Shown here in pieces: positions 1 to 12,100 of a stretch of 64,000 bases of DNA (its first letter is position 1; each line of letters starts with the position of its first letter). Under the pieces are notes generated by a model. It was not told the DNA's origin and made no database searches. It worked only from the letters and a program-made list of their open reading frames with translations. A program made the position numbers and the translations under genes. This DNA comes from Tanytarsus gracilentus (lineage: Eukaryota; Arthropoda; Insecta; Diptera; Chironomidae), in the NCBI GenBank assembly GCA_038502055.1, contig JAXRKN010000039.1, forward strand, positions 1,054,001-1,118,000, read 5' to 3'.

Positions 1-365
1 TAATAAAATTCAAGACTTTTTTAAAAATTATTTTACATCAAAATATTGAAAGAAGAAAAATGTACGACAAAAAGAAGTTTAAAGTGAAAAAGTTTTCATT
101 CACTCTCGAGTGAACGTAAATATTTTTATGCTCTCATCCAACGATAGAGAGAGAGATAAATGGGAGGGAAGGGGTTCAAGAATAAGAGATAGAAAACATT
201 CTTTACCCATTAGTTTGTATGGAATCCAATTGTTGCGCATTAAGTTTCTTTGATTTTCCAAACTTTTCCTTTTGTAAGCTTTACAGAAACATTCAACATG
301 ATTATGAGTTTTTACCGATTTTCTCTTTCTCAAATTAATGGGTTTAATGCAACAATTATAATTAC

Positions 366-904
366 CCTCTTTCCCTTAAAGATTTAAGTTGACTATTTGT
401 GAGTCTTCTCGGCTCTCCGCTGCTATCAGCCGCAACGGCATCGAGTTCATCGAAAGGTGGCATAATAAAAAGATCACGCAAATTCATTGCTTTTGACTTT
501 CGATTCGTTCCAACGTTTGACGCATTGACGGGTCCCATCGTTGGAAGTGAGATTGATGTCGTTGTTGAAATTGGCTGGGGTAAATCTGAACAAAAAAAAT
601 CGTATTAAATTAGCATGAAATTTACATTGTATGAGAACGTTTTTTTTTGCGACTCACTTATTGGGAATGTTTTCCAATGATAGAGAAACTGAGAGGCCAC
701 ATCTTTAATATGTTCTATCAGCTGTTCAACCTCTGCAGGAGCGCCGACGAGATTAATTTGAAATTTTATCGGTTCCTTCTCGGGACCAAGAAGACTATTT
801 GGACGAGTTAGATTCTGATGTGGAAGTCGTTGTACTACTTGTTGTTGTTGTTGCTGCTGCTGTGGTTGAGGTTGAGCAGGAGCTAATAATTCCATTTCCA
901 TCAT
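366..904 (-). CDS. Partial gene, unrecognised Q-rich protein (two exons seen)
   Basis: Two minus-strand exons join cleanly: 904-658 (donor GTGAGT) and 585-366 (acceptor TTCAG, donor GTAATT), with a phase-1 intron. The peptide has a Gln-rich stretch, then a conserved-looking block (begins KEPIKFQINLVGAPAEVEQL, ends YHWKTFPI). A Ser/Thr/Pro linker follows, then a second block with MNLRDLFIMPPFDELDA and RRLTNSQLKSLRERG. The gene continues past the left edge of the window. The start is uncertain. ATG 904 is open, but an in-frame TAA lies just upstream. A plausible exon in another frame (VDPPTVIAKIEAIKRSFN) begins after a TTACAG acceptor near 966. I do not recognise the family. It looks like a disordered nuclear or scaffold protein, which is inference only. 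Confidence 0.55.
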
Positions 905-2952
905 GATTGAAACTTCTTTTTATCGCCTCAATTTTTGCAATGACCGTCGGTGGATCAACTTCTGTAACGAGACGTAAAAAAAGTTATAAAAATCGTCATT
1001 GCGTTCTCATTGAGTGACCACAAACATTATGCAGCAAAAATTTCAATCTGGCGTTTGAGAGTTAAAAAATTTCTCATTTGTATTCATTACTAATTAAGAC
1101 TGAAACAATAATTATTGTCATGTAATGTCTATACCAACACCATCGGATTTTTATTTTTCAAAAAAGGATTATTACGATCAAATTACAATTTGTCAATCCA
1201 CTGAATTTGAAACTTTTTTAAATAAATAAATCATTGTAACCACCATCATCAATCTATGTACACAGCTTAACATGCTTGCATGCGTCTAAGAATGCGGAAG
1301 TATATAAATTAAAAAAATAATAATTTTAAATAGAACAAAGTAGTGAAAAACGTATGAATTGAGTGCTAAGTGTTTTATAAGTTTTAACATGTTTTTATGA
1401 TTTCAATGCGATGAGATGTATAAAGAAAAAATAAAAACTTTAAAGTTGAAATTGCGCGATTAAATTGAAAATGTTTTAACAAAGAAATTTAAACTTCAAT
1501 GAATAATTTCAAATGCATCAATCTCTTTAGAGAAAAAAAAAGAAAATCCTTTCTACGTCAAGTGTCGTTGAACTGAAAAACTATTATCAACTTTAGTCAT
1601 GAAAATTATTTGTATGCTGTCGTGCACAACAGCTTTAATCTCTCTTTTTCTACCATCATCATCATCATCACTATTCATTCATACACTCATGTAGAACATA
1701 AGACTTTTATCCTTAGAGGACGACAATCTATACGTGATTTTGAATCACATCAAGCGATTGAAATAATGACATTATGCATAGCTTTGATATTAAAAACTAC
1801 ACACCTATGTCACAACACGAACGACTTGAAACTTCACACTAAGAGCGAAACATTAATTTTTTTCACTTATAATGACGGTGATGATTTGAAAGAATTCTTT
1901 TATTTTTTTTTTATGTGGAACATAAAGAAGAATTTGACGAAAATAGAAGCTAATAATAACATAATAATGATGTGCCTCTCACTTTTTCGTTCAGCAGCAA
2001 CGAATCATATAATAAGAATGAATTGTTTCCTGTAGCCTGAGCATGTTGCTTCAAATTTAGAGCTTTTTGAATTTTTTAATCGTTAGCTGAAAATTTTGAT
2101 GAACTTTTGAATCAAGTAAAAAAATTAAAAAACATCAGCGAATCTTAATTTCTGTTTAGTGTTTGAATAAATTCCTTTCGCATTCTTTAATTCTTCACGA
2201 ATGGCGCTGTGTACATAGTTTTTAACTAACGAGTTAGCGATCATTAAATGTTTGTGGATCAAAAAGAGAGAAAAAAATGTTGTGGTAGATACAAAAAAAT
2301 GCACCTGTCCGGCAGGTTTTAGTTTCTTTTCAGAGCCCATTGATTGTTTATATCAAGTAATGAGAAAATGCGTATAAACGATTTTTGCGTGAGTAAAAAA
2401 TCAAAGGGCTGTAAAAGTTGGCAACATGGCGTTTAATCAATTTTTGCAAATTTTCAAGGTGTGACAAGGTAAAAGGGTTAAAGTGCACTCACCAATCGAC
2501 ATTAGCCTTATCCATTACATCTTAATTATGTTTTTGCAAGCAAATCTGCCTTATTTTCTATTCAACTAAAATTTTCACCACCAATTCTGTTTTCACTTAA
2601 TTTTTCATCAAATTCACAATTTTCACGAATTCCTTCAATATGTTTCCATCTAGTGCACTCTTAAGTTGCAATTAAAACCTCATTTTTTGTAAAAATTGCA
2701 ATTTTTAAGCACTTTTACTTGAATTTAAAAAGGAGAGAATTTTTTTTTCAATTTAAGTCGAAGGGATGGCAAATGAAACTTTTTATTTAACAGCTGATGT
2801 CGAGGGGAATATAAAAACCAGTGTTTACATTCATTAGAAGAGAAAATAAGAATCAATCAGTTAATATTATTTTTTTTACAAGTAAATAAGTGCCAGGTCA
2901 GTGTACATTCACATCTAACCAGAACTCACTAAAGTATTTTCAACTTCCAGCA
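905..2952. other. Gap: upstream part of the leftmost gene and Alg2 5' region
   Basis: This is AT-rich sequence without a convincing complete gene. A minus-strand ATG at 2340 opens a 12-codon segment (MGSEKKLKPAGQ) ending at CAG|GTGCAT. It could be a first coding exon of the leftmost minus-strand gene, but I cannot join it in frame with confidence. The 1610-2035 plus-strand open frame has composition like random AT-rich DNA (low complexity, many Ile/Asn/Phe). The last ~100 bases before 2953 should hold the Alg2 leader, with a possible leader intron ending at CTTCCAG just before the ATG. Confidence 0.4.
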
Positions 2953-4231
2953 ATGCGAATTTTATTTATACATCCAGATTTGGGGATCGGCGGTGCCGAG
3001 AGACTTGTTGTCGATGCTGCTCTAGCCCTCCAAAAGAAAGGACACAGTGTAAGCTTTCTTACGAATCATCATGATCCATCACATTGCTTCGAAGAGACTT
3101 CAGACGGTACAATTAAAGTGGAAGTGGCAGGCGACTGGATTCCACGTAATCTCTTTGGCAAATTCTATGCACTTTTTGCTTACGTAAAAATGATCTATGC
3201 AGCGATGTATGTGGTGCTGTTTCAATCCCGAAACGAGAATATCGATTTGATTTTCATAGATCTGGTCTCCGCATGCATTCCAATTTTAAAATGTGTCAAG
3301 AACTCACCGAAAGTGCTCTTCTACTGCCACTTTCCAGACCAACTCCTTCAGCAAGGACAGCCTAGCTTATTAAAATCTCTCTATCGTAAACCACTCAATT
3401 ACATTGAAGAAGTCACGACTGCTAAGGCAGATGTAATTTTGGTCAACAGCAAATTCACGAGTCGAGTCTTCCACGAGACTTTCAAGTCAATTGAAAAATC
3501 ACCAGATGTTCTCTATCCATCGTTGGTGACTAAAAATTTCGATATGGATTTGGATGGAGACCTAAAAGACGTGTTAAGTGAGAGGTCAATTCTTTTACTC
3601 TCGATCAATCGATTTGAAAGAAAGAAAAACTTGGAATTGGCATTGAGGACTTTAGTGGCTGTTAAAGAAATGTTAAGTGAAAGAGAATGGAGTGATGTGA
3701 AACTCGCGATGATTGGAGGATATGACCCTAAAAATAATGAAAATATAGAGCACTTTGAGGAGTTGAATGAGCTGTGCAAGAAATTAAATTTAACTGATAA
3801 AGTTATCTTCCTAAAGTCGCCAAGTGACGAGATGAAAATTAAGCTTTTGAGACGATGTAATCTGTTGCTTTATACGCCGAGCAATGAACATTTTGGAATT
3901 GTACCTATCGAGGCGATGTACTCACGAAAACCTGTCATTGCCGTCAACAGTGGCGGTCCGACCGAAACTATCGGTGAGTGTTGTTCAATATATGGTTGAG
4001 AAAATTAAATTATTTATTTATTTTCTAGTGGACTCTCAAACGGGATTTCTATGCGAACCTAATGCCAGTGATTTTGCTAAAAATTTAGCTAAAATCCTCA
4101 AGGATAAAGCTCTAGGCGAAAAAATGGGGGACATGGGTCGAAAGCGTGTCGAAAAGCTTTTTTCCTTCAATGCATTTACTGAAAAATTAAATCAAATCGC
4201 GTTGACAATGTGCGAAAAAAAGAAAAATTAA
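2953..4231 (+). CDS. Alg2: Alpha-1,3/1,6-mannosyltransferase ALG2
   Basis: ALG2 adds the second and third mannose to the dolichol-linked oligosaccharide on the cytosolic ER face, for protein N-glycosylation. There are two exons, 2953-3973 and 4029-4231, with a 55-nt intron (GTGAGT...TTCTAG) in phase 1. The product is about 407 residues, close to the usual ~415. The GT-B/GT4 family signs are an N-terminal glycine loop (HPDLGIGGAERLV), a hydrophobic membrane-associating stretch around residues 70-115, the NRFERKKNLELAL block, and the EX7E motif (EHFGIVPIE, residues ~312-320) followed by SGGPTETI. ATG 2953 is chosen because the open frame upstream of it lacks an ATG. The stop codon overlaps an AATAAA, and a MITE sits directly downstream. 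Confidence 0.95.
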
Positions 4232-4240
4232 TAAAATTTA

Positions 4241-4394
4241 CCTGCGTGGGACATGACCAAATGTTACCGTTAAAATTCAAAAAATCCTCATACAAATAAA
4301 ATTTAAATCTCGGCTTCAACGTATTTTCAATAGACAATTGTATACAAAAAGTATACTTTTATTTAAATTTACGGCTTCAACGGTCCCACGCAGG
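4241..4394. mobile_element. 154-bp MITE with 12-bp TIRs and 8-bp target duplication
   Basis: Perfect 12-bp terminal inverted repeats, CCTGCGTGGGAC (4241-4252) and GTCCCACGCAGG (4383-4394), are flanked on both sides by the same 8 bases, AAAATTTA (4233-4240 and 4395-4402). An 8-bp target duplication with short TIRs fits hAT- or P-type non-autonomous elements. There is no coding capacity. CGGCTTCAACG occurs twice inside, in direct orientation. AATAAA at 4295-4300 lies inside the element. The insertion is 9 nt after the Alg2 stop, so the Alg2 3' UTR is probably made from it. Confidence 0.85.
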
Positions 4395-4586
4395 AAAATT
4401 TATTTTGTCAAAACCGTTAGAAAAGAATTTAAAATTTTTTATTTGTGCTCATTTAATTTCGAAAGCATAAGCGTTGTTTATTCGAGTTATTAAGTTCGAA
4501 TTTCGAGAATCGAGAAAAAATTAAGAAATTCTTGTAAACAAAAGAGATTTTTTGATTTTTGTTAATTAAGTTACACACACAGCACA

Positions 4587-5522
4587 ATGGCTGGAAACTT
4601 TTGGAAGAGTTCTCACTATCAACAATGGATCGTAGATAAGAGTGACTTGATTAGAGATAGACAAATTGACCTACAGCATTTAACCGAGGAGGAGTATGTG
4701 AAAGTTATGATTTTTTTCGCAAACTTTATTCAAGTGCTTGGAGAAACGCATAAATTAAGGCAACAAGTTATTGCGACGGTAAGTTACTCATAGCTTATTA
4801 ATAAAAACAATGATCCAGTAAAATTTTATGCATCCCACAGGCCACAGTATACTTCAAACGTTTTTACGCTAGAAATTCTCTTAAATCCATCGATCCGTTC
4901 CTATTGGCGCCCACCTGTATCTTTTTATCGAGTAAAGTTGAAGAATTTGGTGTAATTTCCGCAAACAGACTGGCCGGATCGTGCTCGAATGTGTGTAAAA
5001 ATAAATTTTCATATGCATATCCTCAAGAATATCCATACCATTCGAAACACATCTTGGAGTGCGAATTTTACCTCTTGGAAAATCTCGACTGCTGTCTCAT
5101 TGTCTTTCAACCCTACAGACCACTTCTACTGTTGATACAAGACATTAGCAATGGTCAGGAAGAACAGCAGCTGTTAAACTTATCTTGGAGAATTATTAAC
5201 GACAGTTTGAGGACAGATGTTAGTCTCATATACTCGCCTCATCAGGTTGGTTACACTTAACTGAGTTCTCTTATTATTTAATTAAAAATTCAACTTTTAG
5301 ATCGCTATTGGAGCCATTCAAATTGCCTGTGTAATCCTTCAAAAAGAATTAAAGTCGTGGTTTGCAGAGCTTAATGTCGACATGGATAAAATTCAAGAAA
5401 TCGCAAGAGCTATTGTTAATCTTTTTGAATTGTGGAAAGGATTCGATGAAAAGAAAGAGATTGCTGGATTGCTCGAAAAAGTCCCAAAACCAAAACTAAA
5501 CGCAGCTCCAGTCAACAGATAA
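4587..5522 (+). CDS. CycC: Cyclin C (Mediator kinase-module cyclin)
   Basis: Cyclin C partners CDK8 in the Mediator kinase module and controls RNA polymerase II transcription. There are three exons, 4587-4778, 4841-5245 and 5301-5522, with short introns of 62 and 55 nt at codon boundaries. The product is 272 residues, as in other insects. The N-terminus MAGNFWKSSHYQQWIVDK is the typical cyclin C start. The first cyclin box carries YFKRFYARNSLKSIDPFLLA and then IFLSSKVEEFG. The second box holds ECEFYLLENLDCCLIVFQPY and RIINDSLRTDVSLIYSPHQIA. The gene appears intact. AATAAA at 5536-5541 is the likely polyadenylation signal. It lies about 355 nt downstream of Alg2 in the same direction. Confidence 0.97.
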
Positions 5523-6152
5523 AACTCACCATCTCAATAAATTTTTCTCTCTTAACTAATTTAATAAAGCATGACGATTGGACAATTTAAATGACTTTTT
5601 TTAATTAATGAAAGCTTTCACAAGATGTTCATTCTTTAATCATTTTATTTTTTCCTTACTCCCTAAACCATCTTCACATTTTTTTATGTTCATCAGAATA
5701 GATAGATTTAAATATTTTTTATTATTTTTCAAGACCACAATAATAAAAAGATTTTTAACTTTTGCATTAACGTAATTCGTGAATTACTAAACAAATGATT
5801 AGTTTTAAATTAAATTATGATTAAGAGTTAGAGAAGGACGTCGAGAAGAAATCAAATTGATTTATCACAATTAATTAAATATAATGGATTTTTGATGACT
5901 CTTTTTAAAGATAAGTTTATCAAAAAAATTTAAATGTTTTTTGTCTCATATGTACTTTGTTTAAAGGTATTTAATGTTGCTATGTAATTTGTGTGTGTGT
6001 GTAAATGTAAATGATTGAAATTGTGAGAACTTTTAAAAGTTTAAAAGACATAAATGTATCTAAATGCTAGTTTAGCTCCTTAAAACATTTCTCACAATTT
6101 AAAAAATTTTAATAATGTCTTGTGCTAATTTTCTAGATTCCTTTTTTAAAAA
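5523..6152. other. Convergent 3' spacer
   Basis: This is the AT-rich region between the Cyclin C stop and the stop of the minus-strand membrane-protein gene. It holds the Cyclin C poly(A) signal and a short GT microsatellite near 5988-6003. No gene is seen. Confidence 0.6.
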
Positions 6153-9100
6153 TTACTTTTCGCATTTTATTTGCACAACATTCTCAAAACCGGAATCATC
6201 ATCGGAGCTTTGCAGTAAAACGCCACTCTTCTCTATTACTTCAATCTTGCCCTTCTTCTGACTATCAACTCTCACTAATTTAGTTACATCTTCTTCAATT
6301 AGTATTATAGTCTGAGTTTTTCCACCTATCTCGTTATCCTTCACAATTACTTCTTTACCAAATGTCGTGAATGACGGCGGTGACGAATTGTTAGTACTAG
6401 CGGAGTGGGAATTAGAACTCAAGGAATCAATAGAGCCAGAGAGGGGCGTTGGAAGAATACTGTCATTTAATTTGTCATATTCATCCAAATCAATATCATC
6501 TTCTACATTAATGACGGTATTTGGTTTTGTAGATTCATCAGTGGATATTTCTATTTTAACATCATCTAAATCTTTGGTTATGACATCAGTTGTGGACATA
6601 AAATCGCTAACTTCACTACACGTACTGCTTATTAATTCGAGTGGTAATCTCAAAGAGTTTTTATGGTGATTAAATTCGCCCAATGAATTAGGTGAGTCCG
6701 TCTGTGAAAAAATTAATTAGCAAAATTTGAATTATGACGAGCTCAAAATAAAATTACCGATTCACACATGTATCCAGAGTCATCTTCTCTCGTAGGCCAT
6801 TCAATCGTCGACAATGGTTGCTCTTCAAATTTTCCAATGTTCTCCTTAAAAAAATAATTAATTTCCCTCTCATTTAAAATTTAAAAATTTAACCGACCTG
6901 ATATTGCGACCACGAGAAGTCTGTCGTTTCATTTGGCCATGTGTTGTGAACTTGAATATTATGAGTATTATTGTGGAAAGGTCGAGATGAGCTGGAGACA
7001 CTAAATCCATCAAAATTGTCAGTTAGATCAGCAAGAGGATTTGTGTAGGTGAAAAAGTCAATGTTTCCACTATAATCGTAGTTTGACCATAACTGCGGCT
7101 CACTATAAGCCGGAGATAGCTGCACGATTTCGCTTGGATATTCATAAACGCTATGATAACGTTGAACTTTGAAAACCACTCGACGGCGAGTTTTCACGGG
7201 CTGTTGGAAAGTGATAATTAATTTTTATGCACTACTACAACAAAAACTCAATTTACCTCAATTGAACCCTCTCTTTCGGGACTCTTTAAAGATGATTTGC
7301 TGGGCTGTAAACTCTGATCCCAACTACTTGGAACAAATTCATTTTCTTCTGCCGACTCATCGTCATCCGAATGGACTAAATTAAATTTATTTAGTTTTTA
7401 AATTTAAATCTTTTTCATATCAAAATTTAACCTTCAACTGCATTTTCTTCAGTGCTCTCAACTGCCAAATCTTCAACATCCATATTTTCCGTGCTCTTTT
7501 GTTCTTTGATTGTTTCATCTTCTTTTTGGTTGTCAGTTGATTTATCTAAAAGATTTCATAAATACTTTCAACACTGTTGTTTAAATTTAAATTTAAATAT
7601 AATTCACCTTTATCAGTCGGCGACAGAACCTTCTCGACATCGATCGATCCTTTTACGTACATAAATTCCTCACTCGAATGACTAGAATCATCGTCGCTCC
7701 ATTCCTTTGAGAATGATGTGCTCATCATTGCATTATTGCACGACACTTGGCGAATGTCCGGTGACGATCCCTAAAATATTAGAAGACTCCTAAGTCTATT
7801 GGAAAACATTTGAATTGCAATCAAAAAAAATAATAATTTTACAACAGCGAATGATTCAATGCCGATGAAAATTAAATGAGCCATAAAATTTTGCAACCGT
7901 CACAACAATTTGGAGTCAAACAAAACTGCACTCTTTAGAAATGTGTAAAAATTACCCAGCCATCATTTTCAAAATCATGATAATTGCAGTGAAAATCCTT
8001 TGGTGAACAACCACAACCATTTTCATCGGTATAAAAAATCTCTTGGAACAAATAATCTTGCAAAGTTGTTAGTTTTCCGCTCGGTGATGTTAGTGAAATT
8101 GATGATGTAACCTTTTTTAGATAAATAAGAGTGCATTTTCCATATAACAAAAAAATATTAATGAATAATTGTTTTTTTTTGATCAGGTAACTAACATGAA
8201 ATTATGTTTTGTTACACAATAAAAAAACTAAATTAAAATAAATGAAAGGTGCTGGTGTGTACACTATTTAAAGTAGAAGCGTGTCGAAAAAATAGACAAA
8301 TAATTGCATGCAACATCGTAGTGGCATTAATGCACATAATTTTTGTTTTATTGAAATCATAAAAAAAAAATAATAAAGAGAAATAAATTTAGTTAACATA
8401 TAAGGTAAAAATGTAATAATTATAAAGTGAATTATTTATGTACAGACATAGTAAGTGCAATAAAGTATGAAAATATGAGAGTTCTGAGTGGATAAACGCA
8501 TATCATATAAATTGAGCCTCTTTAAATTTTACACTTTTATATACCTATAAATAATTTTTGTTCTTTAAAACCTCCATTCAGAATTTCTCAAAGTTTTGAG
8601 AAACGAAAAAAAAGTAAGAGGCACGGACTTAACTCTAATAATATTTACAGTGAAACTTTTATGAAATTTTACTAACTTTTTCCTTATTTTCTGCATCGTT
8701 GCGTAAATCACTTTCCTCCGACGAGTCGAGCTGTCTTTTTTGCGGCGAAGCGATACTATCTGAAGTATCATCACTTTGTACTGTCTCTAAAATCTGTACA
8801 TCGTCGTCATCATCAATTGAATCTGCACTACAGACGCTCTTTGTCGCATGACTGGCCGGAATTGAATCAGCTTCGATGTCTTCTAAAATTAAATTAATAA
8901 TTATTTGTAAATTTCTTAAATTTTTTTCAAATTAAAATACCATTAAGTATTTTCGCTTCGGGCTCTAGCGAGTCAATTTCATATTCACTCTTTGACAAAT
9001 TGTCACCACGACGCCTCGGATTGATCGAGTCATTATCGTAATTGAGCGAAGAAGAAGTCTCTTTTAAATGAAGCTCAATGTCTTTTGTCGCGCCATTTTG

Positions 9101-12100
9101 GTTGCCATTTTCATCATTCGTCAGCTCTAAATTACAGTTATCATCAATCTCGAGCGAAATCGCATCATCAATTTGCAAGCTATTATTATCATCGGCGAAT
9201 GCGTCAAGAGCATCGGACGCAAAGAGTGGCTCGCTAATTTCAGATATTCTCTCTTCTTCGTCGTTCTTTAAGACGAGAGAAACGCATGTTTTTTGGTCAT
9301 CAATAGTATAGGTGATATCTTGTTCGAAAGACAACGAGTCAGCTGTTGGATTTTGATCAGGCGATGACAAGTCGTTGACAATCTGCTGGGCTTCTGGAAG
9401 TTCCAGAGGCCAGGAGCCTACATCGAGAGCTGCTTTTGCTAATTCATATTTGCTGGATGCAGCTTCAATAAATACGGGCTGATTAAGATCGAGATTCAAA
9501 GGATGCTGACGAATGTTATTCTTTACAATATCAATGGCATTAAATTCTCCAATCTTTGGCAAGTCTTCATTTGTGGGCGTTCTCTCGTTGCTAATTCTAT
9601 CATGAGACTCGTTTCGCGACAAGGTCGAGGATGTGGAGGAACCTGCCGTGTTCATGCGCGGCGACATTAATAAATTATCTGTTTGATCACTAAGAGTATC
9701 GTCGAAGTTAAAGAGAGTGTCGTTGGAGGCCATAAGTGCTTTTGGCATAAGTCCCATTTGACCTGCATCGCTCGCTGAAACAGATTCCATCATTCCCGTG
9801 CTTGTGCTATCTAAAAGTTTGGTCTCATTGTTAAATATAAATGTGCGACATGTCTCATCACATTCAGACTCCTCAAGAATAGGTGAAAGTGGTCGCTTAA
9901 CGTTGTGATAGTTGATATTCAATTCACTTACTGGCTCTTGATTGAGAATAGCTCCAAGTAAATCAAATGAACCAGCATTTGTCGCTTCATCGAGATCCCC
10001 ATACGTTGTGCCGTAATTATTATCACTGGGCGAAGTTGAGTCCTTATTTCGCGAGAAATCATCGTCGTCATCGAGAAAATCATTGTGAACGCTCATTCCC
10101 TGCGCATGTGGTAACATCTCAGTCAATTGACGTCTTAATTGATCGAAAGTAGAGCTCAAATCTTCCGTAATGCCCTCAATATTCTCCTCCTCATCATCAC
10201 AATAAACTTCGAACGTGTCATTTTTCATAGAAGAATTAAACGGATGCAAATACCAGCCATCTTGATTAAACGTAGGCTCTTCTTTTTGCTGCTGTTTCTG
10301 CCGATCGGTTGATTGATTTTGCGGAACTGTACCTTTTAACCCGGTCGGATTGCTATAAGACATTTTATCCCAAGTTTCACTCGAATAACTCAATTCGATT
10401 GGCGTATTAACTGGTGTTACCGTTGTAAGGTCTTCGGAACTGACTTCATCTTTGTCTTTTTCAACTTTAATTATTGGCGGTGGTGGTTGTAATGGTGGAG
10501 CAGCATCAAAAGTTTTATCATCAACTTCGTAAGTCTCATTCATAACGGGGAAAGTTACATTATTGGTTTCTTCATTTAGATCAACGCCACCCGGAAAGAG
10601 CGCCTTTGCCATATTATTCAATCCGTCGTTATCGGAGAAAAATTTTGTGGTTTTGCTAGGTGCACAAGGTGTACTCATCATATTTGTATTATTTAGAGCA
10701 AAAAAGTCATCAAAGTTCGCTGGCGAAATTTCCTCTCTCACGTTTGCATCTAAAATTATTTTTTCACAATCATTGACAATTGAGTCGACCAAGAAAGATG
10801 CCTCCTCCCGTATCTCATCAAGGTTTTCGAGATTTTTTTCCTCAGCAAACACTTCGTCTTCTTCATCTTCGAATCCAATTGCTAAATCAAGTGCTTTCAA
10901 AGCCTCCTCAACACTCTTATCTTCGGACGCTGAAAAATCACTATTTTTGCGTTGCTGTATGAATGCTGGAGAATCCTCAATTTTAATTTCTTCGCCATCC
11001 GTTTCTTCATCTAGTAGTTGGTATTTTTCACTATTATCATTTATGGAGCTCTCTATTTCTGATGTGTCGTCTTTATCTAAATTAAAAAAGAGATAAAAAA
11101 GAATTATCTTCAATTTTAAAATCTCACCCTTCACGACCTCCTTTACACACTGAAATTCTTCATTAGTTGAGTTAAAGAACGGATTGATCACTGAAGAGGT
11201 TCCCAATGCAGTGGCATCAACATGTTTATCGAATGATTTATTGCTATTAATAAAATCATCATTTCCATCCAACTTTTCAGTGTCGCCGCCGCCGTCAATA
11301 TTATAAAAGCCATCAAAACTCGTTGTCGATGAAGATTTTTCACAGTGCGAGAGCAAATTTGATTTTTGCTGAATTTGTTCATTTATGGGCGGCTGCTCTT
11401 GATAAGATTGCACATTTTTCGCATACAACAGGGGCGTTTTAGACGACGGTGAATGTTGATGTTTTTTCTCAGTCTCAAATGTTATCGAATCTCGTGATGA
11501 TCTATCTCGCTGAGTATGTGATTTGTCCAACAGTACCACATCGCTACTATCAACCACATCGAGTTTTCTCAAGCTCTCTTCATGGTTATGATGATGGTGA
11601 TCGGGTGTGGTGAGATTATCTGACGAATTTAATAAATTATCGCGTGACAAATTATTTCGTTCGCACGGTACAATAGCGGACGACTCAGTGACATCTGTTG
11701 CAAGGGCTCGGAATATGGGATACTCATTTTTCTTAATATTTTCAGGTGATCCAGCCTCATTTTCGAGCTTCTAAAAACCAAATTTTAAAATCATTAGAGA
11801 AAAATTGTTGTAAAAACTTTTCGTTCACTACCAAAATCCTATTTTTCTGCTCAAGCTGTGAGCGGAAATGTAAGCGTTTAAAGAAGAAATTGTAAGATTG
11901 TACTTGTACTTGTTAATAAATATAAAGAAATAATTACCTCAAATGTCTTTTTCTTTCGAAAACAAAAAGCACAAGCTCCTAACAGCGAGATGGTTCCGAA
12001 AGTAGCCAGAACCAAGAGAACTATGCCATTGTCACCTAAAATGAAAATTATAATTCTCTTCGTCATAAATCGTGATTACTGAGAAGATAATGCAAAGTGT

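Noticed and set aside
1610..2035. 141-codon plus-strand open frame
   Set aside because: Low-complexity AT-rich composition, no motif, no splice partner; probably chance.
2125..2340. 71-codon minus-strand frame (MGSEKKLKPAGQ...)
   Set aside because: Only the first 12 codons before a donor look gene-like. I could not join them in frame to the exons at 904 or 966, so it is noted only as a possible first exon.
2890..2952. Upstream in-frame extension of Alg2 starting with GTG
   Set aside because: No ATG is present. The conserved protein begins at MRILFIHPD (2953), and the upstream segment looks like 5' UTR or intron.
10563..11096. 177-codon plus-strand frame opposite the membrane-protein exon
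   Set aside because: Antisense shadow of a Ser/Asp-rich coding exon; Ser-rich content follows from the opposite strand.
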